Source: Angiostrongylus vasorum
Lineage: Eukaryota; Nematoda; Chromadorea; Rhabditida; Metastrongylidae
DNA length: 64,000 nucleotides
Assembly: GCA_018806985.1 (NCBI GenBank)
Contig: JADANN010000240.1
Location: 372,001-436,000 of the forward strand
Reading direction: 5' to 3'
Shown: in pieces, positions 46,201-56,409 of the stretch
Layout: every line of letters begins with the position of its first letter
Position numbering within the stretch: the stretch's first letter is position 1
The notes under the pieces: generated by a model
Databases searched by the model: none
Seen by the model: only the letters and a program-made list of their open reading frames with translations
Told to the model about the DNA's origin: nothing
Program-made: the position numbers and the translations under genes

Positions 46201-49200
46201 GAATCTATCGGACTTGCCGACGGTAAACTTGTACATGTAAGTCTGAATAATGTTGATTTCATTCCTAAAAAATTTTAGAGAATTTTTTCGCGAATTTCAG
46301 GAATCGTCATCACACCGCTTAAATCCTAACGCGATGCTTTTTGCTGTGGTTTTCATGCTTCTCATTTGTGTTGGTCCGCAGGTAGGTAGATCTGCCGCTG
46401 CAAATTCTACATGGAGAATGTTGTTTTATGGAAGTATTTCAAAAGAATGGGTAGCCAGCAGTGTTGCTGCTTCCGTTCATCACCAACACGATACTGGTTC
46501 GAACTCGCTCCGGTCTCATATCAAGCCCCTTATTCGTCCGGTGTCGGGAAATTGGCAGCAAACTTGTCTGTGAAAAGTTGACTTTCTACAATCCAAGTAG
46601 TGATGCTTAGCCCTGCTATCACAGGAGTCTAAGCAGAATCGCCTCGACCAGCATTCGACGACATTTGTAAGGAAGACGAAAATCCGCAAGCAGCAGCCGA
46701 ACCGACGCGCTAGAAGTTCGAAGACCTTTGTGGATAATAGATGCAGGGTAGCAAATGGAATGCGAGTGCTTGGATACGCGCCAAAGATTGGAGACGGGCC
46801 ATATAAAAGCAAACATTATAATGAATATTCATTGCCGGCGACTGCCTGCGTTGGTGACGACCCGGGGCAGGTCTTGCCTAGGTTAGCCTCGGGAATTCAA
46901 GCAACCACAATAGCTAAACCACAGAACTCCGGAAAAACGGAAATTATGCTTGGCCAACACAACCAGTGAGGGCGGGGGTATCCGAGTATCCAAGTAAGTG
47001 ATTTTATGACTTAGCGATCTCACACTTTCAGTTGTATCCCCACTGTGTCCCATTTAAAACTGAATGACTTTGGATCGACGTTCTACATGCATACAGCGAA
47101 ATTATCTACACGAGCTGATTTTTGTCACTCATTCATCCCGGTCAGGGATATCGTCCAACAACCAATTGATTGATGAAAGATGTTTAAACTAAGCTGATGC
47201 TGAGATATTTGCAAAACTCCGGACCGCAGGTGTGTCCGGTGAGGAACGAACGCGCTATTGTCCTTTCCGGGGAGTAACGCGTTGACAACCAAATTAAAAG
47301 TAGGCAGCAAATAAAAAGGTTAAGATTGTGATTTCGACTTCAGCCTCAGCTTAACTATGTTCCCTGCCAATTTGTGCTCTCTAGATCAGTCTCGTTGACG
47401 GGAGATTGCTGATGGCGCGGATCAATAGAACTAGCTGAGAGACAGGCGAAACGAATGACCCGCATGGTGTGGTGGTGAACGCGTTACTCCCCCGAAAGGA
47501 CAATAGTGCGTTTGTTCCCCACCGCACAGACCTCCGGTCCGGAGTTTTGCAAATATTTCAGCATCAGCTTAGTTGTATTTCACATGATACCTTGCCGTCA
47601 AAAATTAAAAGTAGGTAGCAAATAAAAATGGTTAAGAAAGATGCCTAACATCTGGCGATTAACCAAAAAATAAGCATTTTTTCGAGAGCTCCAGAGAAAC
47701 CGAAAGGTGAGACTATGTGGACGTCCACTCGGCAAGGATAATAATTTCGAGTATGAAGGCAAAATCTATCCAACATTTTATTGTGACGCCTACAGTTCCC
47801 CTTCTTCCCCCAAGTCCCAATAGCTGCTGAGAGACGCTCATAATGGCGACGCATGGGATACAGCTGAGCGCGTTGAGGTCACTTTAGCATAGCATTTCAA
47901 TGGAAGAAAGAGGAACTATAAGCGTCACATTGGGAAAGCTCAATTTTTCGGACTCATCCGATATATGGACGGATCCTTGCAAAAGAAAACATTCAATCGA
48001 ACAGTAACATATTGTGAGTTCTATTACTAACCGCAGCAGCTCAATTGCTTAACATAAAATGTGGTTAAAAAACTTTTGATCGATTCGGTTACAATACTAG
48101 GGAGTACTTTTGTGTAAATTTGTTTATAGATTTGTATTCCGCCCTCTAGAAACTATTGTCGGTTACCAATCTGTATTTTCAAATGCAGCATATCTAAACT
48201 TAGACCGAACGTTTATTGATCGAAGTAAAACATTTGGTTTCCACTAGAGACAAGAAGCATATAGAGTGTTGTTGAAAACATCAGCCTCGTTCTTATTTCT
48301 GAAACATCTCTCGTGCATGAAGTTATGAAGTTGAAGACCCTTGAAAAAGTGGTAGTCGGAACGCGAAAGATCTACCCAGTATGCTGGATGATGCGGACTT
48401 TCGTAGCCCAATTCTTTCAACTCGTATAGTGGCGGAGGTGCGAAGTAATTTCAATTCCTACGGCACCCATTTGTCGAGAGTATTTGATCTTCCAACTTTT
48501 TAGGTGCGTGGAAACAGCTGAATGCATACATTGAGTTTTTCTGAAGTTCTCGAACAGTTCTGTATTTGCTTATGGAGTAACCCTTAGTTCATAGTTGTCA
48601 ATAGTAGAAAGACGTCAGCGATTTCTTTCATCCTAAACATCCGATTTCCCAAAATGAAATTTTTTCGACTAACGTTGCTTTATGCTTTTTTCCTTGGCTC
48701 TGACTTACTTGGATACTTGGACGGCCCGTCCTCAGTGGTTGTGCGGGTCTTAGCATATTCTCCATTTTTTCGGAGTTTTGCTGGTTTAGCCATTGTGGTT
48801 CCCCGAAGGCTCGAGGTGAGCCAGGCCAAAGTCTGCCCCAGGTCGTCACCACCACATGCACTCGCCGCCGTTGTGGATCAGAGCGAGATTTGCTACCATG
48901 CGACTAGTTTGATATCAACGGTGGTGGATCCTGGTATCGGTTTACTCTTAACTGGGCTTTTTTATGGAAACGCCGGACTCCATCTCAGCTTAGGAGATCC
49001 AGCCGGAGGAGTGAATCACCCCCGCTTTACATCGCAGCCCGACATCAAGCAACACCTCCCAGCCACGACGGGGCGGTGAATCGTTGGGAGGTCCTTGGTT
49101 CTACATCTCATTAATGTGTCGTGGCATTCATTCAGCTGCACTGCACTATGTTTGAGTTTGTATTCGTAGAACTGGATTCGTGGAGGCTTCTGCTTTAACA

Positions 49201-52200
49201 GTTTGCTTTAAAATTGGCGGAAGCACAACTCATTTTATAAATCCACTATACGCAACGAAAATGCAATGGCTTTGCAATGATGTGAAACATGCCGCTGCAT
49301 TCCGGGAAAAAACCATTGCTACATATAGAGGAAAAGTTTAATTCAAACCCCACTTATATTTCCGCATAATGCGAATTTTGAGCAGCTAGAGTGTATTTAT
49401 TCATAAACAGGGAAAATTGGCACTTTGTTCTGAAGTGCGTCTCGCCGAGTAGCCCAGTGATAAAAAAGGATAAAGCTTCTGGCGTTGATCAATCTCTGAG
49501 TGATGCGCCATGCATTCGACTTCATTGAGCTTCGTTTGGAAGTGAGTGAATGCATATCTGGCCTCTACAATGACTCGCGGAACCCTACCGATGTATCGAG
49601 CAAGTGCTGCTATCCTCCCGGACAAGTCTGGTACCAATTTGCCGACCCCGGAAGGATGGAAGGCTTGGTGGATCATGGGCGCGGGAATCGATTCCACGTG
49701 TGTATCTCATGGCGCCTCCGACCACTGCGCCACACGCACTCTTAGCCCAATGATAGTAAGGTTATTCTTTGCTAGTAAGGTGCAGTTTCGAGCTCGCAGC
49801 AAGCCCACCAACCCTCCCATCCATGTGGCGCGGGGAAATTGTTGCCCATATCTGTCTGTGAGCAGCTCACTTCTTTAAATTCATGTAGAAATATTCTGGG
49901 ACGATTTCATAGAAAATAGATACGATGGCCATTCACCGAGATTCGTAAAGAAGACGAAATATCGTCAAGCAACAGCGGAACCTACACGGAGTCCTGAACT
50001 TCTTAGTGAGTGAAAGGGATGCGACGAAGGGGATGCGAAGCAACAAATCAAATGGGTGGAGGGAGTGCTGACATCATGTCAAGGCTTCTGTTGTTTACTT
50101 ATTTTGCTACATTAAACAGAAGAAGTTATGGAAACGGAACTATTCACGGTGTAGAGGGAAAAAGAATTTTTACGTGACACTCCTTCACATATGTTGTGCC
50201 GATCCCTGCACTGCCCTTATTTGATTCATTTTTCTCGCGTTTGTCGGCTACCGCTTGAGGGATTTTCAGTCTTCTTTATGATTGGCGGTGATTGCTGATT
50301 TTGAAAACCGATCTAGAGGTGCTGCACTAAAGCGCCCCTTTGCCGTCTTGCGAATCTTAGGAGCTTTTCGAACAAGTCTGTTTCCAATCCCTCAACTCCG
50401 GCGCGACGGAGGCATAGTTGGCCTACGACTGCCACGGAAAAAGGTCTTGAGCTTATTGAGCACCATTACTGCTGCGCTGTTTGCGCCCTATATCAAATGA
50501 AAGTGAGAATTAAAGTAACATGAAGAGAAAAAATTAAACACAATCCATTGACGGCACACTTCGTTCCTTTATCACTGCAATCGACCTCACCAGACCAACT
50601 TTACGTAAGTTTTGCTGTCACTTTTATCACCTTACATTCCACTGATCCTCGATCGACTCAAGCAAGCGATAGTGAGCATTTCACTCCCAAGAGTGGCCCA
50701 GTGATTTTGCTAGCTCTAGGGACTCGTTAAGCGTCACGTCTTTATTGGAGGGTCTACGTCAAAAACTTTGACCGTCATGTCGCCCCTCTGTCTTCATGCT
50801 GTGCGTTTGACATAACGAGAAATAACTGCAGTCGTCCATCGATTTTCGTTCATACGCATTACGTGTCCAGTCCCCCCTTCCACAATTTGGCGTATAGAAC
50901 AGCGTCTCTGATTTCTGATCGTTGGCGACAGGGGGGGGAATCGTGGATTCGAAAAGGTGGTATGGCAATGGGTGTTCTCGCTACATCCTCAGTGTTCTTA
51001 AATGCTGGCCAACTCGCTCGATTACTACAGCTTAACTCTGAAACTTGTTCATTATGAGAGCCTCCAACCTAGATAGACGTAGGTTAGAGCTTTCGGAGTT
51101 GATTCAGCTTTCATTCAGTTCAGCATGAATGGAGCATCCGAAACCAATTCGTTTTCCATGAGCATCAAAATAACATGTCGGATTTCGGAAGGGAAACCAA
51201 TGAGATGACATATCCATCCTCTTTTATTTCGTATGAGGGCACGAGGACGTGACTATTGGTGAGATCCAAGTAATCGTGAATGATTTTCTCCGTTGCCTTT
51301 CTAGAAGCTGTAACTGTTTCATTTCGGCGTGGGAGTGCAACCATCTTGATTTTCTAAGTGGCGAACTTTCAGTGGTGTTTTCAAATGTTTTTCCCTACGT
51401 CTGCACGCTCAACCATAGTTACCTATTTTTTTCTTGACATCATCCTTTATCCCCTTCATGAATTGTTTCGCAAGTCCGCAAATCTATGGCCGATTGTCTG
51501 TGGCTGCTACGATTCCACCTACCGTAGTTGTGGCTGTGATTTTCGAACTCAAAACTTTCATAGCGCTAACGTGAAGATGTTCAACAAGCCGATCGCATTC
51601 TCTTCGATTTTGCTGATAATGGGACGTTCGCAGAAGCCGGCTAACGATCTGAATAAATTCCAGTTTATGGTGTTTTTTGGGATTTTTTCCGGCGTTCATA
51701 TCAGGTCTTCTAAAATTACTAATTGCCATGAATGGTCCTAGTCGTCGTGATAAATCCATACAACCGCTCACTCTGCCTGTTTTATTCTAATTTGTGGGTC
51801 CAAAGGTGACGTTCTTCAGACATTCTTCTGAGTCCAGTCTTAGCATTAAAGTTTCTAACAGTGACCATAAATAGTGTATGGTATTTTCCGTGGAGCTTCT
51901 CCAAACCCGCATAGAACACTTAAATTTTTTTCTTTGTCATAGCTTGATGTCGGTACATCGATCGCGAAGATTTTTTAGAGTCGGTATTGACCCACATTTC
52001 TTCCACAGTGAGCGGCCGATTGAGATTGCTAGTTGTTGAAAGGAATCGACGTTCATAACAAAACTCGTACTGAACATCGTTCACTTCTCTATTGCCGCAT
52101 GTTCTTCTTCTGTGTCGTAGACAGCTTTGAATAAGTAGTGTCTTCTCGTCTTAGCCAGTTTGATGATGTCGGACCTTATCCTTTTTGCCTGCTTGATTAT

Positions 52201-55200
52201 AACTCGGATGCAAATGAGCGTTTATTGTAGGCGCAGGTTGTTACTTTAGTCCTTTGAGATTTAGGCATCCTAGTATAGTCATGAGATTGTCCCTACTTTC
52301 AACGCTGCCGTTATCGATTGCTCTTTCACGGTGAGGAGAATAAGGTCCACTTATTTTACCATGCTTATCACTCGGTCCCCACGTATAGCTTGCTCAGCTC
52401 TGAACCTCGGGGCTATGTATGTTCACAGTCGCTTTCCAATCCCTTGCAAAGTACACTGGAAGTTTATTTGTTGGCGGCGACTTCTAGTTTCCTCAATTGT
52501 GCCTCCCAGTCACTTTACTGTAGAACACAATCTGCATAAACGAGAACACACCCACGCACGCATGCATAGATATGTTCTCACAAACACGGAATATATGTAT
52601 AAAATCGATGCAGCAGAAACAGGAGTCAATTCCATTCCCTGGATCCAACTGCTTCTCAAGTGAGCATAACGCTTCTTTTGGTCCGCGAATAACTCCCGTT
52701 CCGCCATTTAGGGACGCGTCACGTTCCTACGCTGATAACCGGCATTAGATCTCTTTGTGAGGGAGACCCGTAAAAATTTTACTATATAAGAGATTGTAGA
52801 GAATTTTTGAAGTAAAGCATACTAGGACTATCCTTTCATCTTGTATTTCCTAACAGACCAGAACGGATCGTGGGCTGGAAGAAAGAAAGGCATTCACTGC
52901 TTCAGGAGTAACCGCATATTGACGAGTAGAGTAGTCGTAAAGAATTCTCAAAGTTCTGTGCATCTTGGAAATTTTTTGCTCTCATGGATTAGGAATTGTC
53001 TGTACGTCTGTTTCAAATTTACAACGAACCCATACTTTTCTTGAAATCGTTGCCGAAATCGACTGATTCTATGGGAATCTGTCGGAATATTTGCTGTTGA
53101 TTAGATAACGGTGATCTGTAGGGACGCGTGTGGCGCAGTGGTAGGAGGCGCTTTGCAATACACATAGGGATCTATTTCGTGCCCGCGGGCCACAAAACTT
53201 TCCATCCATCCGGGATTGACAAATTGGTAGCAGAATTGTCTGGGAGGATAGCAGCACTGGTTCGATACATCGGTAGTCCACTGCGAGTCATTATAAAGGC
53301 CAGATATTCATCTGTTCACCTCCAAACGATGCTCAGTGAAGTCGAATGCATAGCGCATCCCTCAGGGATTGATCAACGGCGAGAGCTTTTAGCTTTTAGA
53401 CAGCCATTTCGAAACTATTGTTGATATCTTTGGATGGATAAAGCAGAGTCAATGCTATCTGTACCACCATTAGTTTCCCGGAAGAAAAACAGGCCGTTAG
53501 AGCCTCTACATGTTGCTCCGTTCTCGCTTTCAGTAATTTTTTGAAGAAGACGACCAACGGCTACAAGGGGGTGGAGGGGGGTGGGGGGGGTCCATATGAA
53601 AATAAAACGAAGTAACTCATGATATAAGAGCGGTGAAACTTTAATAACCATTCCAAAAATAACCAAGATGGCCAACAAAGCATGAAGTCAAAGCGTTATT
53701 TATTGGAAAGGTGTCTTTCTCAACGGTTTGCTGCCAGGAAACTAAACTGTTCACTATCAGTTAGTGAAACATATGGTGTTGTTTTTCACCAAAACAGCGT
53801 CATTCTTCTGTAATCACTTCCGAGTGGTCAAATCCCCTAGGATTTGGTTAGGAGGTTTTAGTTTCTTTTCGTGATTCGTCGAGCTCCCTATCTTCTGTCC
53901 AAATTTCTACAAAGTAGTTTAAATGGTTTGAGCACTTTCTTGGAAGTATGCCGATAGAATATGATCTGAATTTTTCCACCAAAGAAAATCTAGGGAGTTC
54001 AAAGATCGCGGTTGGTCGTATAGTTATTGAAAATATAGCGGGATTTCGTTGAGGACTACGATGCCTGCACCTTTTTTTTGATAAAAACGTACTGATTTTT
54101 GTAGGAAAAATAGGCAAGAAACAGGGATTTTGAACCAATTGTCCCTGATTGAAGAAAGAAATTAGGAAGAATGGATGAGAAAGGGATAAAGAAAAGGAAT
54201 GTGAAGAACAAACATAAGAAAACGAAGAGTTCTGAAAGTTGCACACCAATAAAATGCATTTGACTTTATTCGTAACATCTGTGGCTAACAGAATTCATAT
54301 TTTGTCTACACAATGAGTTTCGGTGGCCTATCGATGTATCAAGTCAACGTTTTTCATCCTCCCAGACGCTTCTGGCACCAATTTGTCGGCCCAGCGGGAT
54401 GAGAAGCTTGATTAGCCAGCGCTGACCTCAAAAAAAATTTTTTGTCAAGATGTCTTTCTCGAGATCGTTTGCTTGTTTATTTTTTTTGTGTGCCTTTATA
54501 AGCACAGCGTATCGCATCACTTTCGCTGGTTTTCTACAAAGAAATGGTTAAGTTTGCGAAGAAGTGTACGGCGACTTGACCATCTGTCGTCTTCTCTCCT
54601 CACATCTTCTGGTGCTGAATACTTGTTTTTCTTGAAGTCATGGGATATTTTTGTAATGTGCAGGAGTTTATCTAATAAAAGGCCCCATATCATGCGGTTC
54701 GAGAAGAAGAAATTAATTCTGCTATTTTTCGTATTCTTGTTCAGCAAACGCGAGGTGTTATTTTTATTCTCTTATTCACGAACAAGCTGACGTTTCGGCG
54801 GATTTCGCCTTCCTCAGAGCCTGGAAAGGTCAAGTTGACAGCAATCTATTCGGCCAAACACCTCCATAACCAAGCAGAGAAAACGCTGAACCAAGATTTC
54901 AATCACACTGAACACAAAAATAGCTTCTTTTGCACGCTCCTCGCTTTCTATGAGTCTTCCAATAAGTATATCACGTGGAGACCAACCGGCCACAAGTCAC
55001 ATGGAGGCGCAATGTGCCCCTCCCATCAGAATAATGGGCTTATATACTGCCCAATATCACGCGTGATAATGAGGCATTAGTCCCTGCGGATCATTTTCGG
55101 ATTTCTGAATTAATCGAGAACGCCTCGAGAGTTTTGCGTACTTGTGTTCTCGATTCCCGTGCGACGATCGTGACCTGTACTTCAACGTCCTCCGCGTTAT

Positions 55201-56409
55201 GTCTCTGGGTCTTATGCTTGCCTAGTGGGATATTTGGTTTACGTTTACCGACTAAGTGTTCTTTTACGCGGACACAGAGGGGTCTGCCCGTTTCGCCAAT
55301 GTATTCGTCTCCTCACGCCTTACAGGAGATCAGATAAACTATACCCGAGCTCATGCAATCACCATCTCTACCATTAGGGCAAACAATGCAATTTTGCCTT
55401 GCACATAGACGGTCATATAAGCGGTTACGAACTAGCTGGCGCCTAAGATTACTCAGTGGCATTTCAACTACGTTTACCGAATTCTTTAGACCCGCCCTTC
55501 TTAAGCAGCGTTTTATAGCTGCACTTACATCATTTGAGATGAAGAGTAGGATAAACGGGACTATTTTATCGCTAGAGCTGTCATTTGAAGGCCTAAGATT
55601 TCCTCTATACCTCTCCCGAGCTACAGTTTCGTAGCCATTAGAAAGGGCTATTTGCCGCGCCAAGTTCCGGAACTCCCTCTCTCTGCTCTCTTCCCGTGCA
55701 CACGTTGGTTGCTGTTCGAAACATGTTTCTTACAAGCGCCTTTTTTTCGTGTGAAAGGGGTGAGAGGAGAGGTAATGAACCAAGATGTTTTTATTACTTC
55801 GCTTTCGGTCTGTTATACCAATATTCTCTATGACTCCATAAATATTTCAGGATATTTTAGCATTGTTACTGTTCAGTCTTCACATATACCGTGTTTTAAA
55901 TCGATAACTAGTTTATTGATTGATTTTTGCACTTGCCGTCTCTAAATGATTATATATATCACGTAATGTTCAGGCTCCGGCTCGATTACTTTTCGATATG
56001 TTTGGACAATATCACGCGAGAGCAATCATCTACACCTGTATCTCTCAGCAGGTCTAGTGAAGCTCTAATGATTTTTCGTTCGCTGTAAAATCTTGGAGAA
56101 GAATGGATGAATAAATAAATATGCTTGGAAAACTGTTCAAAAAAGGGAAAAATAGTCGAGGAAAAAACTTGCTCTTCATCTGACTTTCAGCTTGTCTTCC
56201 TCAATGCTGCAATGAATTTCGCGCTCTACTGTTTGGTATCGAAGCGTTATCGTATTCTGATGCGACAGACGATCAAACGTCTGCTACGTGTTGTGAAGGC
56301 TGTCGATCGACCGTTGAAGTCGAGTGGAGTACGTCAGAGTAAAAGCTCAACAGCACCGGCAACATCGATGGAGGATCAGAGCCGAAATCATCTACATATG
56401 GTCATCTGA
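40001..56409 (+). CDS. Rhodopsin-class neuropeptide-type GPCR, 5' exon missing
   Basis: Eight exons join in phase: 40001-40203, 41490-41666, 42017-42121 (or 42125), 42564 (or 42553)-42687, 46066-46236, 46301-46381, 55974-56051, 56191-56409, about 386 residues. TM1 has LPVIALIGLACNLLNIAIL (N1.50). TM2 has LLLALAICDCLFLVF (D2.50). TM3 ends in ERY, the DRY equivalent. TM5 has VLPIIALLVMN and TM6 LLICVGPQAPARLLF. TM7 has NFALY in place of NPxxY, then a basic tail. C in RHCYED probably pairs with the TM3 cysteine. The layout resembles nematode FMRFamide-like peptide receptors as I remember them. It would act at the plasma membrane of neurons or their targets; the ligand is unknown. The N-terminal exon and promoter were not found. 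Introns carry many retroelements, the largest being about 9.6 kb. Confidence 0.9.
40257..40286 (-). repeat. SINE B terminal fragment
   Basis: AATGATGCTGAGATATTTGC, then AAAACTCCG, next to the SINE A copy at 40305. Confidence 0.7.
40305..40590 (-). repeat. SINE A, near full length, in a GPCR intron
   Basis: TTCACCAAGCATCGTTTGGA, GTATCGAGCAAATGCTACTA, AGGCTTGGTGGATCATGAAC and GGGAATCGATTCCACGTG (box B, reversed). Confidence 0.8.
40591..40745 (+). repeat. SINE B, single arm
   Basis: GGCGCGTTCGTTCCTCACCG (box B), TGCAGTCAGGAGTTTGCCAA, TTTCAGCATCATTGTGGTTG. Directly abuts the SINE A copy. Confidence 0.75.
41006..41272 (+). repeat. SINE A, near full length, in a GPCR intron
   Basis: CGTGTGGCGCAGTGGTCGGA (box A), CGTGGGATCGGGTCCCCGC (box B), CCTTCCATCCCTCCGAGG, TTGATCAACG. 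Confidence 0.85.
41490..41666 (+). CDS. GPCR exon with TM2 and start of TM3
   Basis: TATTTTCAG acceptor. Encodes TLLLALAICDCLFLVFATLD and YIRTLASTFYKCSV. GTAGGT donor, phase 2. Confidence 0.92.
41770..41965 (-). repeat. tRNA-derived repeat in a GPCR intron
   Basis: The minus strand gives ATAATGGTTAGGAGTTGCCC (box A-like) and GGTCGTTGGTTCGATC (box B-like). Confidence 0.45.
42017..42125 (+). CDS. GPCR exon with TM3 end, ERY motif and TM4 start
   Basis: ATCCAG acceptor. Encodes IVVAFNVERYICVLHPFN and TSRYAIIA. There are two phase-valid donors: GTGGGT after 42121, or GTAAAG after 42125, each matching a different acceptor of the next exon. Confidence 0.88.
42553..42687 (+). CDS. GPCR exon with TM4 and extracellular loop 2
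   Basis: Encodes FVVSFLCSIQWPIAYEVRHC, then YEDLSMDFYYVILMSESETI. The acceptor at 42564 (GATTTCAG) fits donor 42121 and gives a clean hydrophobic TM4. The acceptor at 42553 (GATTTAG) fits donor 42125 and inserts WWCDFS. I favour the former. GTAAGA donor, phase 0. Confidence 0.85.
42744..42940 (+). mobile_element. RTE-derived retroposon, 5'-truncated, with 11-bp target duplication
   Basis: TATATTAATCA flanks both sides (42733-42743 and 42941-42951). The body has GGGGCAGACTTTGGCTAGGC, then GAGGACGGGCCATCCAAGTA. The longest open frame in the window (42301-42939, minus) runs across it and is fortuitous. Confidence 0.85.
43545..43770 (-). repeat. SINE C-related copy
   Basis: TTCATTCACGAAGATCTTCG, CACTTGAGGAATTCAGTCTT and ATCTCTTCACCACAGACGG match the reversed SINE C body. 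Confidence 0.5.
44602..44996 (+). mobile_element. RTE-derived retroposon, full length, with 13-bp target duplication
   Basis: AGCTGACGTTTCG is present at 44589-44601 and again at 44997-45009, so the element ends are exact: TCCTCCCAAAGG at the 5' side and a CAAGTATCAAGTATCAAATA tail. Contains the frame MAKQAKLRKKGDYAGDRTTS. Confidence 0.9.
44997..45034 (-). ncRNA. Hammerhead-like motif, mutated core
   Basis: The minus strand reads GGCT, CTGAAAA (required G lost), stem II weakened, GAAA, CGTC, AGCT. Its AGCTGACGTTTCG end was duplicated by the retroposon insertion. Confidence 0.5.
45270..45527 (+). repeat. SINE A, 5'-truncated, with 11-bp target duplication
   Basis: TCTGAGGTCGC at 45259-45269 and 45528-45538 brackets the copy, which begins inside the head (TCTGCAATACATATGGGATC) and ends in a TTTGTCCTTC-type tail. 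This shows that SINE A moves by target-primed insertion. Confidence 0.88.
46066..46236 (+). CDS. GPCR exon with TM5
   Basis: TTGTTTAG acceptor. Encodes LYYRLMDYVSLFAFNVLPII and ALLVMNCMIIVTLRRV, then a charged loop. GTAAGT donor, phase 0. Confidence 0.93.
46301..46381 (+). CDS. GPCR exon with TM6
   Basis: AATTTCAG acceptor. Encodes LNPNAMLFAVVFMLLICVGP. GTAGGT donor, phase 0. Confidence 0.93.
46450..46795 (+). repeat. SINE C copy directly after GPCR exon TM6
   Basis: GATACTGGTTCGAACTCGC (box B-like), GGGAAATTGGCAGCAAACTT, AGGAAGACGAAAATCCGC, AGACGGGCCATATAAAAGC. Confidence 0.55.
46830..46998 (+). mobile_element. RTE-derived retroposon, 5'-truncated
   Basis: CGACCCGGGGCAGGTCTTGC, CGGAAAAACGGAAATTATGC, and a TATCCGAGTATCCAAGTAAG tail. 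Confidence 0.75.
47190..47635. repeat. SINE B head-to-head inverted dimer
   Basis: The left arm starts AAGCTGATGCTGAGATATTT; the right arm ends TTTTGCAAATATTTCAGCAT, then an AAATAAAAATGG tail. The left arm has an internal deletion next to CGCGTTGACAACC. Confidence 0.8.
47636..48700. other. Intronic, nothing recognised
   Basis: Within the 9.6-kb GPCR intron. No exon, repeat family or RNA gene seen. Confidence 0.35.
48702..49091 (-). mobile_element. RTE-derived retroposon, full length, with 11-bp target duplication
   Basis: TCCTTGGCTCT (48691-48701) and TCCTTGGTTCT (49092-49102) match at 10 of 11 bases. The tail is ACTTACTTGGATACTTGG in plus-strand view; the 5' end is the reverse of GTGAATCGTTGGGAGG. 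The minus frame gives MENMLRPAQPLRTGRPSIQV. Confidence 0.85.
49440..49745 (-). repeat. SINE A, near full length
   Basis: ATTCGACTTCATTGAGCTTC, CGGACAAGTCTGGTACCAAT, AGGCTTGGTGGATCATGGGC and CACTGCGCCACACGC (box A, reversed). Confidence 0.8.
49746..50060 (+). repeat. SINE C-related copy
   Basis: GTGCAGTTTCGAGCTCGC, GATACGATGGCCATTCACCG, CAACAGCGGAACCTACACGG. Diverged. Confidence 0.45.
50745..52240 (-). pseudogene. RTE-clade LINE, internally deleted and decayed
   Basis: On the minus strand, from 52230 down, broken frames give IIKQAKRIRSDIIKLAKTRR, FKAVYDTEE, MNVDSFQQLAISIGR, VTVRNFNAKTGLRRMSEER and LYGFITTTRTIHGN. These correspond in order to the apurinic-like endonuclease domain of nematode RTE ORFs as I remember them. 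Near 50970-50750, EIRDAVLYAKLWKG corresponds to the ORF C-terminus. The reverse transcriptase between them is missing. It lies inside the GPCR intron, antisense to the gene. Confidence 0.65.
53123..53395 (+). repeat. SINE A, near full length
   Basis: CGTGTGGCGCAGTGGTAGGA (box A), ATAGGGATCTATTTCGTGCC (box B), AACGATGCTCAGTGAAGTCG, GGATTGATCAACGGCG. Confidence 0.85.
53566..53592 (+). other. G-rich run
   Basis: GGGGGTGGAGGGGGGTGGGG, continuing in G, has four or more G-tracts and could fold as a G-quadruplex. Confidence 0.5.
54318..54415 (-). repeat. SINE A internal fragment
   Basis: GGTGGCCTATCGATGTATCA and CTTCTGGCACCAATTTGTCG match the reversed SINE A centre. Confidence 0.5.
54730..55680 (-). 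mobile_element. PLE 3' half: GIY-YIG remnant and hammerhead tail
   Basis: The minus frame 55663-55313 has NRLYDRLCARQNCIVCPN, GDCMSSGIVYLISCKA, then one TGA where relatives have Cys. The same frame then continues with GDEYIGETGRPLCVRVKEHL. A GIY-YIG endonuclease with the CPN/CKAC cysteine pattern is typical of PLE proteins. The reverse transcriptase part is missing, and the 3' tail with GCAAACGCGAGGTGTTA ends near 54730. It sits in the last long GPCR intron, antisense to the gene. Confidence 0.8.
54785..54821 (-). ncRNA. Hammerhead ribozyme motif, intact core, PLE tail
   Basis: The minus strand reads GGCT, CTGAGGA, stem II GGCG/CGCC, GAAA, CGTC, AGCT. It lies downstream of the GIY-YIG remnant in the same sense, as expected for PLE terminal repeats. 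Confidence 0.7.
55974..56051 (+). CDS. GPCR exon for extracellular loop 3
   Basis: TGTTCAG acceptor. Encodes APARLLFDMFGQYHARAIIY, then TCISQQ. Both ends are phase 0 and join TM6 to TM7 exactly as the family requires. Confidence 0.93.
56191..56409 (+). CDS. GPCR last exon, TM7 and C-terminal tail
   Basis: ACTTTCAG acceptor. Encodes LVFLNAAMNFALYCLVSKRY, then a basic, serine-rich tail ending HLHMVI and TGA. Confidence 0.93.
   Translation, partial: LVFLNAAMNFALYCLVSKRYRILMRQTIKRLLRVVKAVDRPLKSSGVRQSKSSTAPATSMEDQSRNHLHMVI

Noticed and set aside
55652..55945. Plus-strand frame with a partly receptor-like segment (LYDSINISGYFS)
   Set aside because: I first considered it for the GPCR loop 3 exon, but the true exon with APARLLFDMFG lies at 55974-56051 in the correct phase.
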